DNA of 64,000 bases. Origin: Salinimicrobium sp035607535. Lineage in GTDB: Bacteria > Bacteroidota > Bacteroidia > Flavobacteriales > Flavobacteriaceae. A model generated the notes under the pieces. The model saw only the letters and a program-made list of their open reading frames with translations, did no database searches and was not told where the DNA came from. The translations under genes and the position numbers were made by a program. The stretch lies in NCBI RefSeq assembly GCF_035607535.1, contig NZ_JAYDZX010000001.1, positions 310,001-374,000 on the forward strand, read 5' to 3'. This document shows, piece by piece, positions 25,613 to 34,496 of the stretch. Numbering within the stretch: position 1 is the stretch's first letter; every line of letters starts with the position of its first letter.

Positions 25613-28002
25613 TTTTTACTGAACGGTTTTTTCAAGAAATTAAATAATCCTTTTTTCTCCTTGTCAGCTTCATAGCCGTAACCATACCCATATGCATACC
25701 CATATTTGGCACCATAAGAGAATTTTGAATAATCTACATCATTAAGCACTACTGCAAGACCTTTCAATTTTCCTTGCTGCCTAAGATCCTTTGGAAAATC
25801 AAGCAATTTCTTTTCAGTATATCCTGCTCTTGTAACATAAATTGTAGTATCCGCCAGCTGGCTGATGAGGAGAGTATCAGTAACAATCATTGTAGGTGCA
25901 GTATCTACAATAATAAAGTCATAATTTGGTTTTTGGCTATTAATAAATTCTTCCATCCTGTCATTCATTAAGAGCTCAGCAGGATTGGGCGGAATTGCTC
26001 CTGAGAACACCATATCAATTGGAATGTTATCCTTTGTAACAGATCGAATAACATTTTCCGTTTGGAGGTCGTGATCATATAAAAAATCCGAAAGACCTTT
26101 TGTTTCCAATGCACTTCCGGCGAATTTATGCAGTTTTGGATTCCTTATATCTGCACCTATTAGAAGGATCTTTTTTCCGGTACTAGCCAGAGTTCGCGCC
26201 AAATTGTATGAGACAAAGGTTTTTCCTTCCCCTTTAATTGTTGACGTGACAAACAGAACCTCTGCTTTATCTTTGTTTCTGGACTGAACCAGGTAAGCGA
26301 GATTTGTTCGCAGTATCCTAAAAGATTCCGCTAGAGGTGAGCGATCATTTATCTGAATTACCTCCTCCTGATCTTTACTTACTTTAGGTACTTCTCCCAA
26401 AAATGGGATATTTTTTATTAACGGATGGAGATCACCTTTATGATGAACCTTAGTGTCAAGAAAATTAATTACAAATATTATAAGAAGTGGAATCAATAAA
26501 CCAATAACTCCTCCTCCAGTATAAATAAGCCATGGTTTTGGATCTACCGGTTCAAAATATGTAAAAGCCGGATCAATAACCTTGGCTACGGGGGAAGTTG
26601 CCGCAAAGGAAATGGCAGATTCCTCTCTCCGTTGTAAAAGGAATAAATAAAGTTGCTCTTTTATTTCCTGCTGTCGTTCAATGCTGCGGATTCCTTTCTC
26701 AAGGCCCGGAAACGTACTGAATTGACCTTCTGCCCTCTGATCAAGTTGATTTAGTTCCTTCAGTTGAATACGAATGGAATTTCGTATCTGTTCAATATTA
26801 TTTAAAATATTTTCCCTTAGTGCATCCAGTTGTTCAGTTAAAGTTTCCACTACTGGATTTTTTGCCGTCCCTGTTTTGAGGTAGGCATTTCGTTGAAGTA
26901 CGAGTTCATTGTACTGTGAAATCGAGCTTCCCATTCCTCCCTGTTCCAAACCCAACCCTTCAGGAAGAAGTTGGTAGGGGCTAGCTGAAGATAAGGTGTT
27001 CTCTATTCCCGCTAGAACCATTAGCTGTGTCTCTAATTCAAAAATTTTTTCTTCTGCTCTAGTAGATTTGGACATGTATTCACTTGCACTACTGGTAACA
27101 TCCATGAACTTGTTTTCACTTTTAAAATCAGCTATTCCACCTTCTACAGAATCAAGCTCCTGACTGATTAACTCAAGTCTTTCTTGAATAAATTCGGCTG
27201 TGTTTTGCGCTACCTGTCTTTTATCGGCAACTCCGTCTGCATTGAAATGGATCATGAGGGTGTTAAGAAAATCCCTCGATTTCTCAGGAACTTCCCCGAC
27301 AATTGAAAGCAAAATAATGTCCTTGGCTTTACCTTGCGGTTCAACGGTCATATACCACAGATATTCATTAGCCACTGTGCGTAATGGTTTTACTAGAATA
27401 TTGACTGTTGGATTGTATTCAGGCCTAAAAGTTGGACCTGGAGAAATAATAAATTTCAGGTTTTCTAAGGTTATAGGTTCTCCAAACTGGTAAACTTCAG
27501 AAAATCCTTCTCCGTTTTCTAATTGAAATTCAGTAGAGGATTTTGGTGTAATCCAAAGATTTAATTCCGAATCATGGACAATGGCTTCTTCAGTCAAGAA
27601 TTCAATGGTCACCGGACTGTTATTGTAAGCCTCTACTGCTATAACCTTTCCTTCAAGAAAGTATGTAATGTTCAGGTTGAGCTCATCTATCACTCCCTCC
27701 ACCATTCTTTTGGATTTTAAGGTCACTATTTGATTTTCGAGGGAATTGTCATTAATAGCTAATATAGAAGCTCCTCCTGAAGGTAAAGCTCCTACGACAT
27801 TGTTCTGCTCCTCATTCAGCATCATCATAGATGCCTGAGTAGCGTAAGCAGGCAAAGTATAACGGTCATATAAATAAGCTATAAATAAGCCGAGAAGACA
27901 GCCAAACAATAGCCATTTCCAATATTTCAGGTATTTATATATCTCTGCTTTGAAATCAAAATTAGACTCTTCTTTTTCTGAAAACTCTTCGAGTTCCTCC
28001 AT
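25609..28002 (-). CDS. wzc: polysaccharide co-polymerase and tyrosine autokinase Wzc
   Basis: A Wzz domain with membrane helices at about 31-52 and 500-520 flanks a long periplasmic coiled coil. The cytoplasmic BY-kinase domain begins at about residue 580 with Walker A IKGEGKTF, Walker A' ILLIGADIRNP and Walker B FIIVDTAP. A Tyr-rich tail (YGYAYGYGYGYE) holds the autophosphorylation sites. It controls chain length and export of capsule or exopolysaccharide. It follows wza by 3 bases, with CpsB as its likely phosphatase. Confidence 0.95.
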   Translation of the reverse strand: MEELEEFSEKEESNFDFKAEIYKYLKYWKWLLFGCLLGLFIAYLYDRYTLPAYATQASMMMLNEEQNNVVGALPSGGASILAINDNSLENQIVTLKSKRMVEGVIDELNLNITYFLEGKVIAVEAYNNSPVTIEFLTEEAIVHDSELNLWITPKSSTEFQLENGEGFSEVYQFGEPITLENLKFIISPGPTFRPEYNPTVNILVKPLRTVANEYLWYMTVEPQGKAKDIILLSIVGEVPEKSRDFLNTLMIHFNADGVADKRQVAQNTAEFIQERLELISQELDSVEGGIADFKSENKFMDVTSSASEYMSKSTRAEEKIFELETQLMVLAGIENTLSSASPYQLLPEGLGLEQGGMGSSISQYNELVLQRNAYLKTGTAKNPVVETLTEQLDALRENILNNIEQIRNSIRIQLKELNQLDQRAEGQFSTFPGLEKGIRSIERQQEIKEQLYLFLLQRREESAISFAATSPVAKVIDPAFTYFEPVDPKPWLIYTGGGVIGLLIPLLIIFVINFLDTKVHHKGDLHPLIKNIPFLGEVPKVSKDQEEVIQINDRSPLAESFRILRTNLAYLVQSRNKDKAEVLFVTSTIKGEGKTFVSYNLARTLASTGKKILLIGADIRNPKLHKFAGSALETKGLSDFLYDHDLQTENVIRSVTKDNIPIDMVFSGAIPPNPAELLMNDRMEEFINSQKPNYDFIIVDTAPTMIVTDTLLISQLADTTIYVTRAGYTEKKLLDFPKDLRQQGKLKGLAVVLNDVDYSKFSYGAKYGYAYGYGYGYEADKEKKGLFNFLKKPFSKN

Positions 28003-28005
28003 AAT

Positions 28006-28809
28006 TTATCTACTAAAAAGTATAAAAAGACTTAATGCTGTTGTAACTATGGAAACAAGTCCCTGCCAACTGGTTATGAATCCGGCCGATTTGACTTTTC
28101 TATAGGTGGGTTCTACATAAACAATATCATTCTGCTTTAAATAATAATATGGGTCATGGAAAATATCTACTGTTCTAAGATCTAAAACACCGTACTGCAT
28201 TTGCCCATCCTCCTGTCGGATCACAAGGATATTATTTCTTTTTCCATCATATGAAATATCCCCTGACATAGCCAGAGCCTGAGGAACAGATATTCGCTCA
28301 TCCAAAACTTGAATTACCTGACTATTTGTTTCTCCCATAACAGTAATTTTGAAATTAACGATGCGAACCCTTACAACTGCGTCTTTCAAAAATTCCTTTA
28401 AAGATCTTGTTAGTTCCTCCTCAAGCTCACCTCGGGTCATTCCTTCAACCTTCACTTCCCCCAATACAGGAAAATTAATGTAACCGTTGGTATCTACCAG
28501 ATACCCGGTCAGGGTGGCATTATTTCCACCTCCTCCCGCGGATCCCTGAGCATTGAAATCCAGGCGAAAAGGTGCCGCTAATTCTTCATTAAGAGAAGAA
28601 ACATCAATTCGCAAAACATCATTTACTTCAATTTCGGGTTCAAAATCTTCGGGAGCTTTCATATTTGATAACCGCTCAAAGTCCTGGAAATAAAGAATAT
28701 CTTTTTTTGTAGAACAGGAGAAAATCGTTCCTAATCCTATAAGAAACAAGACGATTTTAAAAAAATGGAAACGTGTGGAGAAAATCTTTAGGGGATTAAA
28801 AATATTCAT
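28006..28809 (-). CDS. wza: Wza-like polysaccharide export lipoprotein, 267 aa
   Basis: A lipoprotein signal with the lipobox GTIFSCS (Cys about 32) is followed by a Poly_export domain (VNDVLRIDVSSLNEEL) and SLBB-type repeats (NGYINFPVLGEVKVEGMT). A C-terminal hydrophobic helix (WQGLVSIVTTALSLFILFS) could span the outer membrane as in Wza or face the inner membrane as in other Bacteroidota homologues. It forms the export channel with Wzc. Its ATG directly follows the pglF-like stop. Confidence 0.92.
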   Translation of the reverse strand: MNIFNPLKIFSTRFHFFKIVLFLIGLGTIFSCSTKKDILYFQDFERLSNMKAPEDFEPEIEVNDVLRIDVSSLNEELAAPFRLDFNAQGSAGGGGNNATLTGYLVDTNGYINFPVLGEVKVEGMTRGELEEELTRSLKEFLKDAVVRVRIVNFKITVMGETNSQVIQVLDERISVPQALAMSGDISYDGKRNNILVIRQEDGQMQYGVLDLRTVDIFHDPYYYLKQNDIVYVEPTYRKVKSAGFITSWQGLVSIVTTALSLFILFSR

Positions 28810-30795
28810 TTAGCTTATCTTCTTCTGGTTTGGATGAATAACTGGATCTTTATCTAATTTCTCAAAAGTAGAATTATTGCTTTTAAATTCAGGCACCAGA
28901 ATTTTTAATTTAGCTACGACCTTATTACTTTTTAGTTTATTGGCCGATTTAATTATTTTTTCAATTGCTTCACTAATCTCCGGGTAATTGCCAGGTTGAT
29001 CAATGGCTATCATGATTTTTTTATGGTGAGTAGGCAAGGTTCTACTTTTTTCGCTTAACAATTCTTCATAAAGTTTTTCTCCGGGACGTAAACCTGTAAT
29101 TTTTATTCCAATTTGCTTATTCGGAATAAATCCTGCTAATTTAATCATTTTTACTGCCAGGTCCATTATTTTCACCGGTTCTCCCATGTCAAAGATAAAA
29201 ATTTCCCCTCCCTTGCCCATGGCTCCGGCTTCTAACACTAATTGACAAGCTTCTGGAATGGTCATAAAATACCTGATTATATCGGGATGAGTAATGGTCA
29301 CCGGACCACCTTTTTCTATTTGTTTTCTAAATAAGGGCACAACGGAACCATTGGAACCCAGTACATTTCCAAAACGGGTAGTAATAAATCTCGTACAGTC
29401 TGTCTCCCCTGCACAAACCGAATGATAAAGTGACTGCACATACATTTCTGCAGCCCTTTTTGAAGCTCCCATCACGTTAGTGGGATTAACAGCCTTATCT
29501 GTGGAGACCATTACAAAATGGCCAACTTTATATTCCACCGCAAGATCTGCGAGATTTTTAGTTCCCTGGATGTTAACAAAAACCGCTTCATGAGGATTTG
29601 CCTCCATTAAAGGAACATGCTTGTAGGCCGCGGCATGATAAATCACATCCACCTGATTTCTCTTGATGAGCAATTCCAATCGTTTTCGATTGCTCACATC
29701 ACAAATAATGCATTTGTAATTGAGGTCTGGAAATTTTGCAGCTATCTCAAGCTGCAGGTTATGTAGCGGAGTCTCCGCCTGGTCAAGTATTAAAAGAAGT
29801 CGAGGATTATATTCGGCAACCTGCCTTACAATCTCACTACCTATAGATCCCGCACCTCCGGTCACTAAAATCACTTTTCCGGTGAGCTGTTGTTTTTTAT
29901 TCTCCTTGTTGAGCAGGATAGGTTCCCTGTCAAGCAGGTCTTCTATTTGAAGGGATTTCACTTTATGGGAAACCGATTGCTCATCCTCATAATTGGAAAC
30001 GATGGGAGCATTAAAAACTTTTATGTCATTTTCCAGACAATCTTCAACTACAGCAAATTTCTCTTCGGCAGTTAACGTGTTTTCGGAAAGGATCAGAGCA
30101 GTGGCCCCCAAAGCTTTAGCTTCTTCACTTATTTTTAGCCCATTATAAACCACTGGTTTGCCCAAAATCCGAATATTTCTCCTTGTATTGTCGCTAGTAA
30201 TAAAGCCCCGGATATCAAATCGTTTGGGATGTTCGATCTCAAGTGCTCCTGCAATGGAAATCGCATTTTCATCTGCGCCAAAAACGATGGCCTTTTGAAG
30301 AATCTGGTTTTTTTGAGTTCTTTTAAAGTACTCATAGACCTGCTTCACTGAAAGTCGGAAGAGGAACAATAGGGAAAAAGAAACAAGGAAGTAAAAAATT
30401 AGTCCAGCAACAAGATAGATTTTTTGACCTACAAAAATATAAGTGGCATAATTGACAAAGAGAAGGGTGACAAAAGTGCTGAAACATGCCAGCATGATCT
30501 TTAGAGCATCCACATATGAAGAATGCCTTATTAATCCAGCATAGGTCCTAAAGACAAAAAAGTAAAAAATATTTACCCCCAGCACTAGAAACATTCGCTC
30601 AGAAATAGAGAAAAAGTCATAGAAATGAGAGGTGAGATCATTTAATGCCAACAACGTAAGGAAATTGGCAGCGACAATGATAGAAATATCAATACCTAAG
30701 ATAGCCCATCGGGGCAAGTATTTGATATTTCTTATATCGAGACCATTCTCGGAAGATAGTATTTGCTGAAGGGCTTTATTTAATTTCTTACCCAT
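28810..30795 (-). CDS. pglF: membrane NDP-sugar 4,6-dehydratase (PglF/FlaA1/CapD family), 661 aa
   Basis: Four N-terminal membrane helices (about 28-150) and a CoA-binding-like domain (about 165-290) precede an extended SDR. The NAD motif is VTGGAGSIGSEIVRQ, and the active-site segment is MVSTDKAVNPTNVMGASKR. It should convert UDP-GlcNAc to the 4-keto-6-deoxy sugar. Its neighbours PglE, PglD and PglC homologues make bacillosamine synthesis the likely pathway. An epimerising CapD-type reaction cannot be excluded from sequence. Confidence 0.88.
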   Translation of the reverse strand: MGKKLNKALQQILSSENGLDIRNIKYLPRWAILGIDISIIVAANFLTLLALNDLTSHFYDFFSISERMFLVLGVNIFYFFVFRTYAGLIRHSSYVDALKIMLACFSTFVTLLFVNYATYIFVGQKIYLVAGLIFYFLVSFSLLFLFRLSVKQVYEYFKRTQKNQILQKAIVFGADENAISIAGALEIEHPKRFDIRGFITSDNTRRNIRILGKPVVYNGLKISEEAKALGATALILSENTLTAEEKFAVVEDCLENDIKVFNAPIVSNYEDEQSVSHKVKSLQIEDLLDREPILLNKENKKQQLTGKVILVTGGAGSIGSEIVRQVAEYNPRLLLILDQAETPLHNLQLEIAAKFPDLNYKCIICDVSNRKRLELLIKRNQVDVIYHAAAYKHVPLMEANPHEAVFVNIQGTKNLADLAVEYKVGHFVMVSTDKAVNPTNVMGASKRAAEMYVQSLYHSVCAGETDCTRFITTRFGNVLGSNGSVVPLFRKQIEKGGPVTITHPDIIRYFMTIPEACQLVLEAGAMGKGGEIFIFDMGEPVKIMDLAVKMIKLAGFIPNKQIGIKITGLRPGEKLYEELLSEKSRTLPTHHKKIMIAIDQPGNYPEISEAIEKIIKSANKLKSNKVVAKLKILVPEFKSNNSTFEKLDKDPVIHPNQKKIS

Positions 30796-30816
30796 AATGT
30801 TCCATTAAGGACTCTT

Positions 30817-31950
30817 TTACTGCAAATAGGCCTTTATTGCAGTACTAATCCTGTTTTTTTCTTCTTCCCCCAAATTTGAACCGGAAGGAAGACATAATCC
30901 TTTCTTAAAAGCTGCTGCAGCAACTCCATTTCCATAAAAAGGAGCATCCTCAAAGACCGGCTGCAAGTGCATTGGTTTCCAAAGAGGTCTGCTCTCAATA
31001 TTATTTTTTTCGAGATGCAGTCTCAAATCATCAGTTTTAAAGGCTCCATTTTCTTCTGCTTTTATCACCGTGAGCCAGTGATTACAAAAGTAGGTATTTT
31101 CAGGCTCATTTAGTACTATTGCTTCATTAACTGTGCTGAACAGCTCCCGGTAAAATGCATTCATTTCCCTTCTTTTAGCAATATGAGCATCCAGAACCTC
31201 CATTTGCCCTCTGCCAATTCCGGCAGCTATATTACTAAGCCTGTAGTTGTAGCCTATTTCGCTGTGCTGATAATGGGGAGCATTGTCTCTCGCCTGAGTG
31301 GCAAGAAAAACAGCCTTTTCCTTTAACTGAGCAGTTTTTGCAACCAACGCGCCTCCTCCGGAGGTAGTTATGATCTTGTTTCCGTTGAAGGAAAGAATGG
31401 CAAAATCTCCAAAAGTTCCACATTTCTGTCCTTTGTAGGAGCTGCCAAGAGCTTCTGCACTGTCCTCTATAACTGGAATTCCATACCTTTCAGCAACTTT
31501 GTGAACCTCTTCCACTTTGTAAGGCATTCCGTACAAATGCACAGCAATTAAGGCTTTAGGTTTTTTTCCTTTTCCTATTCTGTCTTTGATCGCTTCTTCA
31601 AGATAACCCGGAGAAATGTTCAGGGTTTCTTCTTCACTATCTACGAAAACAGGAGTAGCTCCAAGATAAACAATAGGATTTGCCGAGGCTGCAAAGGTGA
31701 GACTCTGGCAAAGGACCTCATCTCCCCGCTCCACCCCGGCGAGTATTAATGCCAAATGAAGGGCAGCAGTACCCGAACTTAGTGCAGCGACATGTACATC
31801 CTCCTTAAGGTATTTCTTCAGGTCTTCTTCAAAACCATTTACATTCGGTCCTAAAGGCGCAATCCAGTTTTGTTCAAAGGCTTGATGGATATATTTTAAT
31901 TCATTCCCTCCCATGTGCGGGGAAGACAGATATATTTTTTCTCTATTCAT
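30817..31950 (-). CDS. pglE: DegT/DnrJ/EryC1 aminotransferase (PglE-like), 377 aa
   Basis: This PLP enzyme should put an amino group on C4 of the UDP-4-keto sugar made by the upstream dehydratase. The PLP lysine is in SFNGNKIITTSGGG, and the cofactor Asp segment is VIEDSAEALGSSYKG. Length and the N-terminal IYLSSPHMGGNELKYI match the PglE/LegC group. It overlaps the acetyltransferase gene by 8 bases. Confidence 0.9.
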   Translation of the reverse strand: MNREKIYLSSPHMGGNELKYIHQAFEQNWIAPLGPNVNGFEEDLKKYLKEDVHVAALSSGTAALHLALILAGVERGDEVLCQSLTFAASANPIVYLGATPVFVDSEEETLNISPGYLEEAIKDRIGKGKKPKALIAVHLYGMPYKVEEVHKVAERYGIPVIEDSAEALGSSYKGQKCGTFGDFAILSFNGNKIITTSGGGALVAKTAQLKEKAVFLATQARDNAPHYQHSEIGYNYRLSNIAAGIGRGQMEVLDAHIAKRREMNAFYRELFSTVNEAIVLNEPENTYFCNHWLTVIKAEENGAFKTDDLRLHLEKNNIESRPLWKPMHLQPVFEDAPFYGNGVAAAAFKKGLCLPSGSNLGEEEKNRISTAIKAYLQ

Positions 31951-32554
31951 TACCGTTTTCTGCTATTTTTATAACTTTTCCCGGATTGCCCACTACAGTG
32001 GCATAATCTGGAACATCTTCAATGATTACTGCTCCTGCACCTATGGTGCACCACTTTCCTATTTTTTTTCCGGGAATTACCAGGGCCCCGATACCTATGT
32101 GGGTACCTTCACCAATTTTAACTCCTCCTGCCAGTACAGCTCCCGGCGAAATATGTGTAAAATTATCAAGTACGCAATCATGCTCCACGATGCAACCTGT
32201 ATTGAGGATGCAATGAGCACCAATTATTGTATCTGCATTTATAGCTGCATTGGCCATTACAACAGTTCCCGGCCCCAGCTCGACTGTGCGATCAACAACT
32301 GCAGTAGCATGGCTTAGCCCCTTATAAAATCCCCCTGAGAAATTATCCGCGACTTTTTTCCGAATTTTGTTATCCCCAATTGCTATAATGGTTTTACGTC
32401 TCAGCACCTCGGGAGTGAAATTGTGAACCACAGGATAATTGTAAATGCCGGTAATAACAGGGTTATCATCCAAGACATTGTGAATCTCCTCCATGCGGGA
32501 ATGCACAAGATCAATAATTACTTTTCCGTGTCCGCTGGCGCCATAAATATTCAT
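31943..32554 (-). CDS. pglD: PglD-like sugar N-acetyltransferase, 203 aa
   Basis: A small Rossmann-like N-terminal domain (MNIYGASGHGKVIIDLV) is followed by a left-handed beta-helix of hexapeptide repeats (e.g. THISPGAVLAGGVKIGEG, THIGIGALVIPGKKIG). PglD enzymes of this form acetylate the 4-amino group of UDP-4-amino sugars, giving UDP-diNAc-bacillosamine. It is flanked by the aminotransferase and the phosphoglycosyl transferase. Confidence 0.9.
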   Translation of the reverse strand: MNIYGASGHGKVIIDLVHSRMEEIHNVLDDNPVITGIYNYPVVHNFTPEVLRRKTIIAIGDNKIRKKVADNFSGGFYKGLSHATAVVDRTVELGPGTVVMANAAINADTIIGAHCILNTGCIVEHDCVLDNFTHISPGAVLAGGVKIGEGTHIGIGALVIPGKKIGKWCTIGAGAVIIEDVPDYATVVGNPGKVIKIAENGNE

Positions 32555-32555
32555 A

Positions 32556-33161
32556 TTAATTACTTCCGTTAAAAGGTTCTGTGGTCGCCATGTTAGCAGT
32601 ATTTACTCCTTCAGATTTTATAACCTTTAAAAAAGTTAACAAAATTATTTTCAAATCCAACCTGAAAGAAAAATGCTCCACATACCATACATCCAACTCC
32701 AGCTTCTTGTTCCAGGAGATAGCATTCCTCCCGTTCACCTGGGCCCATCCTGTAATCCCCGGCCTCACATTGTGCCGCTTTTGCTGCCTGGGTGTATAAA
32801 GCTTCAGATATTCGGGAAGGAGTGGTCTCGGCCCAATAATACTCATGTCTCCTTTTATCACGTTGATTAATTGCGGAATCTCATCAACAGAAGTCTTCCT
32901 CACAAATTTGCCAGCTGCCGTCAATCTTTCTGAATCTGGAAGAAAATTACCCTGCTCGTCCCTGGCATCTGTCATTGTTTTAAATTTAATAATCCTAAAA
33001 ATTTTTCCTCCTTTTCCAGGACGGCGTTGAAGGAAAAAAGGATTCCCTCTGTTAGCTACGAAAAGCAGTAAACTGAAAAACAATAGAAAAGGACTTAAAA
33101 GTATAAGAGCAAATAAGGCTATCAAAAAATCCAGAATGGTCTTAAAAAATTTTCTGTACAT
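32556..33161 (-). CDS. pglC: PglC-like monotopic phosphoglycosyl transferase, 201 aa
   Basis: This initiating enzyme transfers the sugar-1-phosphate, here probably diNAc-bacillosamine phosphate, to undecaprenyl phosphate. It is the short form of the family: one N-terminal re-entrant helix (about 11-32), then KFKTM, the catalytic Asp-Glu pair in TSVDEIPQLINV, GPRPLLPEY and PGITGWAQVNGRN. Length 201 fits PglC rather than the larger WbaP. Confidence 0.93.
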   Translation of the reverse strand: MYRKFFKTILDFLIALFALILLSPFLLFFSLLLFVANRGNPFFLQRRPGKGGKIFRIIKFKTMTDARDEQGNFLPDSERLTAAGKFVRKTSVDEIPQLINVIKGDMSIIGPRPLLPEYLKLYTPRQQKRHNVRPGITGWAQVNGRNAISWNKKLELDVWYVEHFSFRLDLKIILLTFLKVIKSEGVNTANMATTEPFNGSN

Positions 33162-33193
33162 ACACAGGTAGGAAATTTTTCCCCGTTGCTAAA

Positions 33194-34357
33194 TTAACCT
33201 TTTGTAATTTCCTGCTCCAGCGTTTTGTATTCCTTTAACAAAATTTCCCAAAATTTTTTCCGCTCATAGTTTTGGCTAATTATTTCGCGGCTCACCCCAG
33301 AAATTTTTTTCCTTAGCTCAACGTCTTTAATAAATCTTTCAATAGCTAAAAAAAGCTTTTTTTCATCTTTGACCGGTATAATTATTCCATTAATTCCCTC
33401 GCAGATAATTTCATTACATCCATTGATATTGCTCGTTATCGTAGGAAGCCGCATAGAACCGGCCTGCAGAACCACATTGGGAAATCCCTCTCTATAACTT
33501 GGAAAAACAAGCAAATCTGAAATTGCAAAAAAACATCGAACATCTTCCTGATAGCCGGTAGCAATTATCTTTGAATGTTCCTTAATGAGTTGGAGGTTTT
33601 CCTCTTTAATAGGATTAAGTTCCTGCTCAAATGGTCCCACCAGTAATAAAGTAATATGGGGATACATGGTAACTAGTTTTTTGAAAGCCTGTAATAATTC
33701 ATTAATTCCTTTATCTCTCACTAACCGACCTACAAAAATTAATACGAGATCATCGGCCGCAATACCCCATAATTTTTTAATTCTCAATTTGTCCGCTGTT
33801 TGATAAAGGTCGGGATTAAAATAGGAAGTATCTATACCATTAGAACTTCCTTTTCCTAAGATCTGGAGCTTTTCTGCAGATGAAAATTTTTTGTCCAGAA
33901 TTATTTCCTGCAGTCCGTAAGAATTGGGGTAAATCTTTGTAGCCAGTCTGTAAGTTAAGCCCTCAACCTGCTCCAGAATATATCTTTTTATTCCTGAACT
34001 TTCCATTAAAGGAAGACCCGCTACGGTATGCAATCTTATAGGAACTCCTGCCATTTTTGCGGCCATCATTCCTACTATTCCAGCCTTAGGAGTATGTGTA
34101 TGAACGATTAAAGGTTTTTCCTTTTTTAAAAAATTATAAAGTTTAAATACTGCTTTTATGTCTTTGGGAGGAGTGATAGATCTAGTCATTTCGACTGTGA
34201 AAGTGCGTACCCCATTTGCTTTACCAAATTTTTCCAACCTTTCCCTTTCTGAGGAAACAGCAATAACCTCAAAATGGTTATTCATGAAAGTTAGTTGTCC
34301 CTCTAATAATTTTTCAAGAGAGAGGGGAATTGTGGTAATTCGTACCAATTTGTGCAT
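33194..34357 (-). CDS. family 4 glycosyltransferase, 387 aa
   Basis: A GT-B fold with HTHTPKAGIVGMMAAKMAGVP in the N-terminal domain. The C-terminal EX7E-like segment is FPSYREGFPNVVLQAGSM, and VGRLVRDKGINELLQAF marks GT4. Being first in this transcription unit and just before PglC, it may add the second sugar to bacillosamine, as PglA does. Substrate unproven. It is divergent from the GT2 gene. Confidence 0.9.
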   Translation of the reverse strand: MHKLVRITTIPLSLEKLLEGQLTFMNNHFEVIAVSSERERLEKFGKANGVRTFTVEMTRSITPPKDIKAVFKLYNFLKKEKPLIVHTHTPKAGIVGMMAAKMAGVPIRLHTVAGLPLMESSGIKRYILEQVEGLTYRLATKIYPNSYGLQEIILDKKFSSAEKLQILGKGSSNGIDTSYFNPDLYQTADKLRIKKLWGIAADDLVLIFVGRLVRDKGINELLQAFKKLVTMYPHITLLLVGPFEQELNPIKEENLQLIKEHSKIIATGYQEDVRCFFAISDLLVFPSYREGFPNVVLQAGSMRLPTITSNINGCNEIICEGINGIIIPVKDEKKLFLAIERFIKDVELRKKISGVSREIISQNYERKKFWEILLKEYKTLEQEITKG

Positions 34358-34373
34358 TGAAGAAAATTTTCGC

Positions 34374-34405
34374 TAAAAATAAAATTAAATAAACAGTTGA
34401 ACCAA
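34374..34405 (-). promoter_or_regulatory. predicted promoter for the GT4-pgl-wza-wzc unit
   Basis: TTG (34403-34405, minus strand), then 21 bases, then TATTTTTA (34374-34381), one mismatch from consensus and 17 bases before the ATG at 34357. It would make the initiation/export genes a separate transcript. Confidence 0.4.
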
Positions 34406-34466
34406 GAATGACTAAGTTTAAATGGCATTTACTGGTCAAACTAGAACTATAATATGCTTTAAAAAG

Positions 34467-34474
34467 TATATTTG
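34467..34474 (+). promoter_or_regulatory. possible -7 element for the plus-strand GT2 gene
   Basis: TATATTTG matches TAnnTTTG exactly and lies 22 bases before the ATG at 34497. No clear TTG at -33. Confidence 0.35.
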
Positions 34475-34496
34475 TTACTAAAATTTAATAGGGATA

